Source: Caldilineaceae bacterium | GTDB taxonomy: Bacteria > Chloroflexota > Anaerolineae > Caldilineales > Caldilineaceae | Reading direction: 5' to 3' | DNA length: 53,695 nucleotides | NCBI GenBank assembly: GCA_022824685.1 | Contig: JAJDZJ010000125.1 | Location: forward strand, 1 to 53,695 | Shown here: one piece after another, positions 38,266-46,217 of the stretch | Layout of the letters: each line of letters opens with the position of its first letter | How positions within the stretch are numbered: the stretch's first letter is position 1 | The notes under the pieces: generated by a model | Told to the model about the DNA's origin: nothing | The model's input: the letters and a program-made list of their open reading frames with translations, nothing else | Databases searched by the model: none | Program-made: the position numbers and the translations under genes

Positions 38266-38285
38266 CTCAGACAGATGGGTCTGAG
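38266..38285. promoter_or_regulatory. Inverted repeat upstream of glutamate dehydrogenase
   Basis: CTCAGAC at 38266-38272 and GTCTGAG at 38279-38285 form a perfect 7-bp inverted repeat with 6-nt spacing, 25 nt upstream of the start codon. It could be an operator or a leader hairpin. Confidence 0.35.
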
Positions 38286-38657
38286 TCGGAGAACTCTACT
38301 GACAGATATTAAGTCACCTCTCTCGCCAAGTCAGTAATCTTGGAGACCATTCAGAAAGTTCATGCTCCAATTGGCTGCAACCGGACCAGCGGTTTGGCGC
38401 CGGCGCGCTGAGTTGACCGCCTACCGACGGTGAAGGTTGCGCATGCAGAAGTGATGGCGGGGCGTCAGAGCCCGTGCTGGGAAGAAGAAACGGTTTGACT
38501 CTTTAGAATACGGGGAGAAAGCAGGATTAAGGGAGGAGTGAAAAGCGGGGGGCACACGACTCATTCAGTCTCGCTATGGGGTACTGACTCTAAGGGTATG
38601 CCATGGAGAAAGGGGCTTGCGGAGTGGTATCCGCACCCTGGAAACTGCAGGAAATCG
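38286..38657. other. Intergenic region, no gene recognised
   Basis: About 370 nt separate the glutamate dehydrogenase promoter side from the 3' end of the sugar isomerase gene. No credible frame, RNA gene or strong hairpin was seen. Confidence 0.5.
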
Positions 38658-39482
38658 CTACTCGATCAACCCACTTAGGAAGGTTGCCGTCCGCCTCGTC
38701 GCCTCCGCCGGTGTCATGTCGCCGCCAAAGGCCTGGTGCATGGTGACGAAGCCGTCGTACCCAATCGCGCGCAGGCCATGGAAGACAGCCGCAAAATCGA
38801 TGCCGCCGGGCGCGTCAAGCGGGCGCAAAGTGGACATTACCCGCCCGCGCGTCCATGTATCCATCGGCTGCTGGCCGTCCGGCTCCGGCGTGTGGTTCTG
38901 CACGTAAACGTTGAACAGCCAGGGCGCGAACGCGCGCAGCGTCGTCTCGCCGTACGCCTGCCCGCACAGCGCCAGGTTGGCCGGCTCGTAGATGATGCCG
39001 AAATTGGGCCGCCCAACCGCCTTGAGAACCGCCACTGAACCTTCAACCGTCTCGAACAGACTGCGCGTGTGGCTCTGATGCACCAAGCGGATGCCCCGTT
39101 CGCCGGCCTCGTCCGCAGCCCGCTGGGCGTGGACAATGTCCTCTTCTTTCTTCATGCAAATGCGGATCAGGTCCGCGCCCAGCGCCTCTGCCAGGTCGAG
39201 CGAAGGCGTGATCTTGCGCAAACTTTCCGGGCCCTCCGCGCTGTTTTCCGGCACCGCAAAGTCCGCCGTCACCATCGAAACCGTCAGACCGTGCGCGGCG
39301 ACCCTGGCTTGCGCCCGCGCGGCCTCGCCGCCGCCGCTATGGACGCCGACAACCGACGCGCGCATACACAGGGCCTCGTAGCCCGCGTCTGCCGCAAGTC
39401 GCGCCAGGTCATCCAGTGGCATAACGCTCTCGCGTTTGTTGCTGAAGCTCTCCGCTACCCGCACCGAAAGAGACAGTTTCAT
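38658..39482 (-). CDS. Sugar phosphate isomerase/epimerase family protein (TIM barrel)
   Basis: The 274-residue protein has the pattern of xylose-isomerase-like TIM-barrel proteins (AP_endonuc_2 family): LARLAADAGYEALCMRAS, LAEALGADLIRICMKKEED, HQSHTRSLFETVEGSVAVL, FGIIYEPANLALCG, and the late IDFAAVFHGLRAIGYDGFVTMH. The Glu, Asp/Asn and His residues in these motifs usually bind one divalent metal. The substrate is unknown. The ATG at 39482 lacks a ribosome binding site but a -10 element ends 7 nt upstream, implying a leaderless mRNA. The longer frame to 39680 is not supported. Confidence 0.85.
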   Translation of the reverse strand: MKLSLSVRVAESFSNKRESVMPLDDLARLAADAGYEALCMRASVVGVHSGGGEAARAQARVAAHGLTVSMVTADFAVPENSAEGPESLRKITPSLDLAEALGADLIRICMKKEEDIVHAQRAADEAGERGIRLVHQSHTRSLFETVEGSVAVLKAVGRPNFGIIYEPANLALCGQAYGETTLRAFAPWLFNVYVQNHTPEPDGQQPMDTWTRGRVMSTLRPLDAPGGIDFAAVFHGLRAIGYDGFVTMHQAFGGDMTPAEATRRTATFLSGLIE

Positions 39483-39489
39483 AGGCCCA

Positions 39490-39495
39490 AGTATA
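39490..39495 (-). promoter_or_regulatory. -10 element for the sugar isomerase gene
   Basis: On the minus strand TATACT ends 7 nt before the ATG, so transcription would start at or next to the start codon. No good -35 is seen. Promoter prediction by consensus only. Confidence 0.4.
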
Positions 39496-39584
39496 CCTGA
39501 AACGGGGATTAAATGATAGGACTGGTTCTGTGTTATCCTTCTACGGTCAGCGGCAGGAGTGCCATGTAGAGATCCGCCGCAGTC

Positions 39585-39598
39585 ACTCAACATTGAGT
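39585..39598. promoter_or_regulatory. Palindrome upstream of the MtaB-like gene
   Basis: ACTCAA-CA-TTGAGT is a perfect 6-bp dyad with a 2-nt spacer, ending 8 nt before the start codon at 39607 in the divergent intergenic region. It could be a repressor site covering translation or transcription start. Confidence 0.3.
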
Positions 39599-39606
39599 CG
39601 CCTACG

Positions 39607-40968
39607 ATGCGCGTGTTTCTCGACCAGCTGGGCTGCCGGCTTGACTTCAGTGAAAATAACACCCTGGCGGGCCAGCTCAACGCCGCCGGTCATCACATCG
39701 TCGGCCGCCCGGAGGAAGCGCATGTCATCGTGCTCAACACCTGCGCGGTCACGGCCCAGGCTGCGCGCAAGAGCCGGCAGGCCGCCAGGCGCCTGCACAG
39801 TCGCAACCCCGACGCCCGCATCGCTGTGACCGGTTGCTACGCAACCCTGGCGCCGCAAGAGACCGCCCAACTTCCAGGCGTCCAGCTCGTGGCCGACAAC
39901 CAGTCCAAGGAGATGCTGCACACGCTGCTCGAGCCGTGGAGCGCAGAGTTCTCCGATCCGGAAGACCTGGTGCGCATTCAGCCCCACGGCACTCCTTTCT
40001 CGCCCACCCCACCGGACGAAGACGGCGGCCGCACCCGCGCCTTTGTCAAGGTGCAGGACGGCTGTCAGAACCGGTGCACCTTCTGCATCGTCACCGCCCT
40101 GCGCGGAGACAGCCGCAGCCGGACAACCGCCGAAGTCGTGCAGGAGATCCAGGCTCTGGCCGCGAGCGGCTACCGCGAAGCAGTCTTAACTGGAGTCCAT
40201 CTCGGCGCCTACGGCCGCGACCTGGCGGGTCCTCGCCGCACCGACCTCAAGGAGCTGGCGGCCGCCATTCTCTCCCAAACCGACATCGCCCGCCTACGGC
40301 TCAGCAGCCTCGAACCCTGGGAGCTGGCCGACGGTTTCTTCGACCTGTGGCAGCGCTGGCCCGATCGTTTGTGCCCGCACCTGCACCTCCCGCTGCAGGC
40401 CGGTACCGACGCCCAGCTGCGCCGCATGGCCCGGCGTTGCACCGTCGCCAGCTTTCGCAGGTTGGTGGCCGATGCCCGCGCCGCCATTCCCGATCTGATT
40501 ATCACGACCGATCTGATCGTCGGTTTTCCGGGCGAGTCTGAGGCGGACTTTGAAGAAGGGCTGCGCTTCGTCGAGGAGATGCGCTTTGCCCACGCCCATA
40601 TTTTCCCTTTCAGCGCCCGTGCCGGCACCGCCGCGGCCGCGTTCAACGGCCAGGTTCCCAAGGCGGTCAAGCAGGAGCGTTCGCGCCGGATGCACAGGCT
40701 CGTGGCCCGCACGGGGCAGTGCGAACGGAGGCAATTCCTTGGGGCAACGCGCCCTGTCCTGTGGGAGGGCGCCGGGAAAGAACTCACCGACCGGCCCGAT
40801 ACCCACCTCTGGACCGGGCTGACCGATAACTACCTGCGCGTCATGGCCTATGCCCCGGCCTGCGTCAACCTCGGAAACCAGATCACCCCCGTCCGTCTCG
40901 TCGAACTCCACGGCGAAACCATGTTCGGCGAACCCCAACTGCCTGGGCCTCCATCCACCGACAGCTAA
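39607..40968 (+). CDS. mtaB: MtaB-type tRNA methylthiotransferase
   Basis: This radical-SAM enzyme probably converts t6A37 to ms2t6A37 in tRNAs. The 453-residue product (from 39607) has the N-terminal UPF0004 domain with cluster cysteines C10, C46 and C77 ([22 protein letters not shown]) and the radical-SAM CxxxCxxC at C153, C157 and C160 ([10 protein letters not shown]). A C-terminal TRAM-like segment follows. The beginning LDQLGC and the NTCAVT motif fit MtaB better than MiaB or RimO, though MiaB-like assignment is possible. The 16 residues encoded upstream of 39607 lack family similarity. Confidence 0.88.
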   Translation: MRVFLDQLGCRLDFSENNTLAGQLNAAGHHIVGRPEEAHVIVLNTCAVTAQAARKSRQAARRLHSRNPDARIAVTGCYATLAPQETAQLPGVQLVADNQSKEMLHTLLEPWSAEFSDPEDLVRIQPHGTPFSPTPPDEDGGRTRAFVKVQDGCQNRCTFCIVTALRGDSRSRTTAEVVQEIQALAASGYREAVLTGVHLGAYGRDLAGPRRTDLKELAAAILSQTDIARLRLSSLEPWELADGFFDLWQRWPDRLCPHLHLPLQAGTDAQLRRMARRCTVASFRRLVADARAAIPDLIITTDLIVGFPGESEADFEEGLRFVEEMRFAHAHIFPFSARAGTAAAAFNGQVPKAVKQERSRRMHRLVARTGQCERRQFLGATRPVLWEGAGKELTDRPDTHLWTGLTDNYLRVMAYAPACVNLGNQITPVRLVELHGETMFGEPQLPGPPSTDS

Positions 40969-41022
40969 GGGGCCTCTTCGCGCAACGCTCACCGGCTGCG
41001 TCAACCACACCAGGAGCATCGG

Positions 41023-42417
41023 ATGCCCACAGAGTCTACAGCTGAGCCCAAACCGACCGCCCCGAGCCAGCTGAAGCCGGGCAACCGCCGCGAGCAGTTC
41101 GGCTGGTACTTCTACGACTGGGCCAATTCCGCATTCTCGACAACAGTAGGCTCCGTCTTCCTTGGCCCCTATGTCTCCAATCTGGCCGGGCTGGCCGCGG
41201 GGGCGGACGGAATGGTCCGTATTCTGGGCGTTCCAATGGATCCCTTCTCATTCGTATCCTACTGCATCTCAATTTCCGTGATCCTGCAGGTGCTGTTCCT
41301 GCCGATTCTGGGCGCGATTGCCGATTACTCCAGCCTGCGAAAGAGGCTCATGCAGATCTTCGCCGTTGCCGGCTCCTGGGCCACGATGTTCATGTTCTTT
41401 GTCACCGAACCGACCTGGTGGCTGGGAGGTCTCCTCTTCATCATCGCCAACCTGTGCTTTGGGGCGGCCATCGTCTTCTACAATGCCTACCTGCCCGAAA
41501 TCGCCGAGCCGGAAGACCGCGACCGCGTTTCGTCCGTGGGCTGGGCGCTGGGCTATCTGGGGGGCGGCATACTGCTCACCCTCAACTTGGCTTTCTACCT
41601 GATGCGCGAAACGCTCGGTGTCGACACCAACCTGGCGGTCCGCATCAACCTGTTCTCCGGCGGGCTGTGGTGGTTCAGCTGGTCCTTCGTAACATGGAAT
41701 CTGCTGCGTTCGCGCGACACCGCCAAGGAGCTGCCGCCCGGCGAGACCTATCTGTCGACCGGCCTCAAACAGCTGCGGGAGACCTTTCAGGAGACTGCCA
41801 GGTATCCCCATACGATCCGCTTCCTGATCGCCTACCTGCTCTACAACGACGGCATCCAGACGGTGTTTGCCGTGGCAGCCATCTTTGCCGCCGCCCCCCT
41901 CGTTCAGGGAGGGTTGGGCATCGAACAGGAAACGCTCACCGTGGTGATATTGATGATCCAGTTCGTCGCCTTTGGCGGCGCGCTCCTTTTCGGCAGATTG
42001 GCGATCCGCATTGGGGCCAAGAGGGCGCTGATCGTCGGGCTGATCGTCTGGACAGTCGTCGTCATCTACGCCTACCTGGGCCTGCGGGGGGAAAGCCGCG
42101 TCCTGGAGTTCTGGATCCTGGGCGCATTTATCGCTCTGGTGATGGGCGGCACGCAGGCTGTCAGCCGGGGCCTGTTCGCCAACATGATCCCGCCGGGCAA
42201 AGAGGCGGAATTCTTCTCCATCTATGAGGTCAGCGAGCGGGGCACCTCCTGGCTCGGGCCGCTGGCTTTCGGTCTGGTCAACCAGATTACAGGCAGCCTG
42301 AGACCGGCCATCGTTTCCATTATCGCCTTCTTTGTCGTGGGTCTGTTCCTGCTGCTCCGCGTTGACGTTCGTCGGGCCATCGACGAATCAGGCAACAGGC
42401 CGCCCGCAGTTGTCTGA
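41023..42417 (+). CDS. MFS transporter, UMF1 (Atg22-like) family
   Basis: The 464-residue membrane protein has about twelve hydrophobic segments and starts with a hydrophilic region followed by the hallmark WYFYDWANSAFSTTV of the UMF1/Atg22 family of the major facilitator superfamily. Between the halves is a cytoplasmic loop (LKQLRETFQETARYPHTIRF). Yeast Atg22 exports amino acids from the vacuole; the bacterial substrates are unknown. AGGAG at 41012-41016 is six nt before the ATG. It follows mtaB by 54 nt and may be cotranscribed. Confidence 0.88.
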   Translation: MPTESTAEPKPTAPSQLKPGNRREQFGWYFYDWANSAFSTTVGSVFLGPYVSNLAGLAAGADGMVRILGVPMDPFSFVSYCISISVILQVLFLPILGAIADYSSLRKRLMQIFAVAGSWATMFMFFVTEPTWWLGGLLFIIANLCFGAAIVFYNAYLPEIAEPEDRDRVSSVGWALGYLGGGILLTLNLAFYLMRETLGVDTNLAVRINLFSGGLWWFSWSFVTWNLLRSRDTAKELPPGETYLSTGLKQLRETFQETARYPHTIRFLIAYLLYNDGIQTVFAVAAIFAAAPLVQGGLGIEQETLTVVILMIQFVAFGGALLFGRLAIRIGAKRALIVGLIVWTVVVIYAYLGLRGESRVLEFWILGAFIALVMGGTQAVSRGLFANMIPPGKEAEFFSIYEVSERGTSWLGPLAFGLVNQITGSLRPAIVSIIAFFVVGLFLLLRVDVRRAIDESGNRPPAVV

Positions 42418-42510
42418 GACGAATCAGACCTGGCGCGAGATGAGTACCCGGACCTAGCCGCAAATCGCAGCCCACCGCAGTTCCCAGGGAGGCAGACACA
42501 AGAGGCGAAC

Positions 42511-42535
42511 AAAAAGACCGCTCCATGCGAGCGGT
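42511..42535 (-). terminator. Rho-independent terminator for pyruvate kinase
   Basis: On the minus strand ACCGCTC and GAGCGGT (42529-42535 with 42517-42523) form a perfect 7-bp stem with a 5-nt loop, followed by CTTTTTG. It lies about 90 nt past the pyruvate kinase stop. Convergent transcription from the MFS gene could also meet it. Confidence 0.8.
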
Positions 42536-42626
42536 TGGGCTACTGGCCGTCAAAGTTATAGGGAAGACGAAGACCTGCCCTCCTCCATCTCGCGGGCAGA
42601 GAACCTCCAATCAACTGTCGAGCTAA

Positions 42627-44501
42627 CTACAGATCCCACTCATAGACGTTGCCTGTGCGGGCATCAATGACTATGGTCTGGCCATCCGCCAGCTCGTCCC
42701 AGTCGCCCGTCGCCTGCAGAATCGCGGGGATACCCAGCTCAACCGCGGCCAGCGCAGCAACGCTGTCCGGCGCCGACTCCGCCGTAATCAGGCCGCCCGC
42801 ATGGTATACCAGCTCCATGCTGACCTGGTTCAACTTCTCGGCCACCAGGATATCCTGCGTGGTCATCATCCTGTGCTGCAACTGTTTGTCCGACGGATCC
42901 TGCTCCGGTTTCAAGCGCACGACGCGTCCGCTCATCCGGCGGTTGCCCACGCCCTGGCCATGCATGAGCACGCGGGCAATTCGGCGAACCGTCATCAGAT
43001 TGGTCTCGCCTGGCACACCCCCAACCACGCCGCCCGTTACAACCGTAACATCTCCCTGCTTCACGAACCCGGCCCGCAAGGCAATTCGCACAGCGTCTTC
43101 CAACATCTCGTCAATCGTGTTCATCCGCTGTCCCATCAAGGGATAGACGCCCCAGAACAGGGCTAGCTGGCGGTACACGAGATGGCTCGGTGTCACCGCA
43201 ATGATGGGAACCGATGGCCGGAAACGGGCCAGCTTTTTGGCGGTCGCGCCCCGGGCCGTGGGCGCGATGATGGCTGCTGCCCCCACATTTTGCGCCGTAT
43301 CCACGGTGGCCTCACTCACCGCTTCCGCAACCGAGGGCCCCTCGCCTACACGCTTGCCACGCTCGTCAGCAGAGCCAGTACCAGACGCCCCAGAGTAGTC
43401 GTCTACCTCCTGCCGCGAAAGACGGTAATGCGGCTGCGTGATTCTGCGCACGCGCTCCGCTTCCTTGGCGATGTTCACCATCGTCTGCACCGACTCCACC
43501 GGATAGACGCCGGCCGCGGTCTCACCGGAAAGCATGATCGCGTCGCTGCCGTCCAGGACGGCATTCGCAACATCGCTGGCCTCGGCGCGGGTGGGACGCG
43601 GATTGCGAATCATCGAGTCGAGCATCTGCGTCGCCGTGATCACAGGTTTGTCGGTGGCGATGCAACGCGAGATGATCATCTTCTGTATCATCGGCACCGC
43701 TTCCGGGCTGGTCTCGATGCCCAAGTCTCCCCGCGCCACCATCAACCCGTCCGATGCCTCGATAATCTCCTCGATGTTGTCGACGGCCTCCGGCTTCTCT
43801 ATCTTCGAGATGATCGGCGTTGCCCGGCCCAGCGGCGCGCGTCCCTGCACCACCTTCCGCAGGGCGTGAATATCGCCCGCCGTCCGGACAAAGCTGAGCG
43901 CGATCCAGTCGGCCTGATGTTCCAACGCGAAGTCGACGTCTATTCGGTCCTTTTCCGTCATCGACGGAACGGTCAGCTTCGTCTGCGGCAGATTCATGCC
44001 CTTGCGATCTTCCAGGATGCCGCCTACGATCACCCGCGTTCGCACTGTCGTTTCGGTCGCGTCCAGCACTTCCAGCTCAAGCAGACCGTCATCCAATAAG
44101 ATGCGTTCCGGGAAGATCGCGGCTTCACCGGCCGCAGACCCCTCCCGTCCCTTCCGGACGCTGGCGGGAACCTCCTTATTCTGGATCGGCACTTTGCCCG
44201 GTTCCCCGATCACCTCCTCGGTCGTCAGGAGCAACTCCTCACCAGCAGCCAGCCGCACACCGCCCGGCTGCATTTCACCGACCCGAAGCTTCGGCCCCTG
44301 CAAATCGACCAGAATCGCCACCGGCCTGTTCCGTTCCTGTGCAATCTCACGAATTGTGTGGATATTGCGGGCGTGGAACTCATGGTCCCCATGGCTCATA
44401 TTGATACGCGCCACATTCATACCCGCATCGATCATCCGGGCGAGGATTTCAGGATCGGTGCTGGATGGTCCAATCGTGCAGACAACCTTGACCCGCAACA
44501 T
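42627..44501 (-). CDS. pyk: Pyruvate kinase with C-terminal swivelling domain
   Basis: Pyruvate kinase makes pyruvate and ATP from phosphoenolpyruvate and ADP. The 624-residue product has the TIM-barrel core (TIGPSS, INMSHGDHEFH, VDLQGPKLRVG, ISKIEKPEAVDN, MVARGDLGIE, TATQMLDSMI) and the alpha/beta domain. The last 110 residues are an extra PEP-utilizer-like swivelling domain, as in some Bacillus pyruvate kinases, but the usual Thr-Ser-His around the phosphorylatable histidine is not seen (GGLITAESAPDSVAALAAVE). CTGGAG lies nine nt upstream of the ATG at 44501. Confidence 0.96.
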   Translation of the reverse strand: MLRVKVVCTIGPSSTDPEILARMIDAGMNVARINMSHGDHEFHARNIHTIREIAQERNRPVAILVDLQGPKLRVGEMQPGGVRLAAGEELLLTTEEVIGEPGKVPIQNKEVPASVRKGREGSAAGEAAIFPERILLDDGLLELEVLDATETTVRTRVIVGGILEDRKGMNLPQTKLTVPSMTEKDRIDVDFALEHQADWIALSFVRTAGDIHALRKVVQGRAPLGRATPIISKIEKPEAVDNIEEIIEASDGLMVARGDLGIETSPEAVPMIQKMIISRCIATDKPVITATQMLDSMIRNPRPTRAEASDVANAVLDGSDAIMLSGETAAGVYPVESVQTMVNIAKEAERVRRITQPHYRLSRQEVDDYSGASGTGSADERGKRVGEGPSVAEAVSEATVDTAQNVGAAAIIAPTARGATAKKLARFRPSVPIIAVTPSHLVYRQLALFWGVYPLMGQRMNTIDEMLEDAVRIALRAGFVKQGDVTVVTGGVVGGVPGETNLMTVRRIARVLMHGQGVGNRRMSGRVVRLKPEQDPSDKQLQHRMMTTQDILVAEKLNQVSMELVYHAGGLITAESAPDSVAALAAVELGIPAILQATGDWDELADGQTIVIDARTGNVYEWDL

Positions 44502-44652
44502 TCGCGAACTCCAGGGGTTGGCGGCCGGAAGCCGAATTACACTCTATCCAGGGAACTGTTGTTGACTGTCTTCAACTGCCGACTTCACCTTCCAGGATGC
44601 AAAGGAGGACGGCATCCGAATGAGCGCGTGTCGCCTGGAAAATTTCTGACGT

Positions 44653-45999
44653 CTACTGAAAGCTGATTCTGTCGCTCGTGCGCACGACCTGCACCCAGGT
44701 ACGGCCCGGCTTCAGCGTTATCGGCTGCTCGCCAGGCCCCAACCAGCGCGGCGGGCTCTGATCATTGGCGCGCCAGGTGCCCTCGTATACTTTGCCGTTG
44801 CGAAAGACGCGCAGGTCGCCAAACCCGTACAGATTGATCTTCACGCTCAGCGTTCCAAGGCTGTCTTCAACGATGTTGGTCAGCTCGTGCTCGGCAAAGA
44901 CGACGACCACATTTTCGCTGCTTATCTGCTGGCCCGTGGCCTGGTCCATGTGAACCGCGCCGCTCTGATAGCGCAGATAGTTTCCGCTCGCCGGGTCGTA
45001 GCGCCATTCAACGCCGTTGTTCTCCGGGTAGGGAATCCGAATCGTCGTTGCCTCGCCGGCCCAAAACTCCTTCGGCGCTTCACTGAAGGTAAATCTTGCC
45101 CGCTCCACCGGCCTGGGATTGTTCTTCTGCCCTTCCAGCCAGGGGCTGAATATCTCCAGGCAGTAGGGCAACAGGGGCGACACATCGCAGACGCCCGCCA
45201 TGTTGATCATCCAACGGCGCACCCTGTCAACGCTTGTGCGCAGACGGGTTCGATAGTTGTCGCCAACGCTGTAAAAGTAGGTAACGCTTTCCGGGTCCTC
45301 CGAATCGGCGTCGAGATAGGGGAAGCCCACCTCGTTCTTGAGCAGATAGCGGATGCCGTCGCTGCCTCCAGAGCAGGCAAGAATGCCGTCGAACATGTAC
45401 GTGGTATGAATGTTCGGCCAGCGTGCGCTGCGCACCGGCCCGATCTCCCTGGCCGGTATGCTCTGGTACAGACTGGTCAGACGGGTCAGATGGAATCCGT
45501 CGACAATGAATTCGTACGTTACATCCGCCTCATTCAGCCCGTAATGGGCCGACCGACTGGTAACGTCATTGTTTATGCAGACCAGAATCGGATTCTCCTG
45601 CCGCAGCGAAGGATCGGCCAAGGGCAATCCGGTATATGGCGCAACGCTTCCCGGGTCAGGCGTCGCGATCGCCTGCGCCTCTCCCGCGGAGGCAGCTGTA
45701 TTTCCCCTGGCATTGTTGCTTCCCTCAGCATTGGAAGCAGGCGGGGTTGCCGTGCTGGCCGCCTCCTGTTGCGCCGCAGCCTCTGGGGTCTTGGTGGGTG
45801 TCGCGGTCGCCGACCTTTCGGTACCTGCGCATCCGGCGAGAATGAGAAATAAGGTTAGTACGAATGCCCAAGCGTGCGATCGCGGGCGAGTTAGCGCAGT
45901 GGCTCGGCTATGGCAACCAGCAGGCCCCCCTGGTCCTTCAACTGCACGAGGGCGGGAGCCGCGCCGGGTCTTCAAAGGGAGAATGGACCTGTGTTTCAA
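44653..45999 (-). CDS. DUF3048-domain lipoprotein
   Basis: The protein has a signal-peptide-like hydrophobic segment (AWAFVLTLFLILAGC) ending in a lipobox, then a Thr/Ala/Pro-rich linker, then a conserved domain of the DUF3048/YerB type with PYTGLPLADPSLRQENPILVC-like start, IGPVRSARWPNI and GFPYLDADS motifs. It is predicted to be an outer-face membrane lipoprotein; its role is unknown. No ATG, GTG or TTG lies close to the hydrophobic segment. A TTG at 45999 with AGAAGGA upstream is proposed (448 residues, a long 40-residue N-region); TTG at 45975 is an alternative. The frame is open to 46170. Confidence 0.75.
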   Translation of the reverse strand: MKHRSILPLKTRRGSRPRAVEGPGGPAGCHSRATALTRPRSHAWAFVLTLFLILAGCAGTERSATATPTKTPEAAAQQEAASTATPPASNAEGSNNARGNTAASAGEAQAIATPDPGSVAPYTGLPLADPSLRQENPILVCINNDVTSRSAHYGLNEADVTYEFIVDGFHLTRLTSLYQSIPAREIGPVRSARWPNIHTTYMFDGILACSGGSDGIRYLLKNEVGFPYLDADSEDPESVTYFYSVGDNYRTRLRTSVDRVRRWMINMAGVCDVSPLLPYCLEIFSPWLEGQKNNPRPVERARFTFSEAPKEFWAGEATTIRIPYPENNGVEWRYDPASGNYLRYQSGAVHMDQATGQQISSENVVVVFAEHELTNIVEDSLGTLSVKINLYGFGDLRVFRNGKVYEGTWRANDQSPPRWLGPGEQPITLKPGRTWVQVVRTSDRISFQ

Positions 46000-46217
46000 G
46001 GGCTTCCTTCTGTTCAATGGAATAACAACTGTTGGGCAAAAAGACTGCTGAAAGGCGACCGCTTCCGATGCGCATAGTATACTACAATCCTTTTGTTCCA
46101 CGTTTATTTCGATGCCCTGCAGTTCGAGAGAGAACCGCCGCGCGCGTCGATCCGGCCTCCCTGATTCCACTGTTTGCCGGCGGATGGGCCAGCGCCAGTT
46201 CAGTGGCGGCCGGCCTA

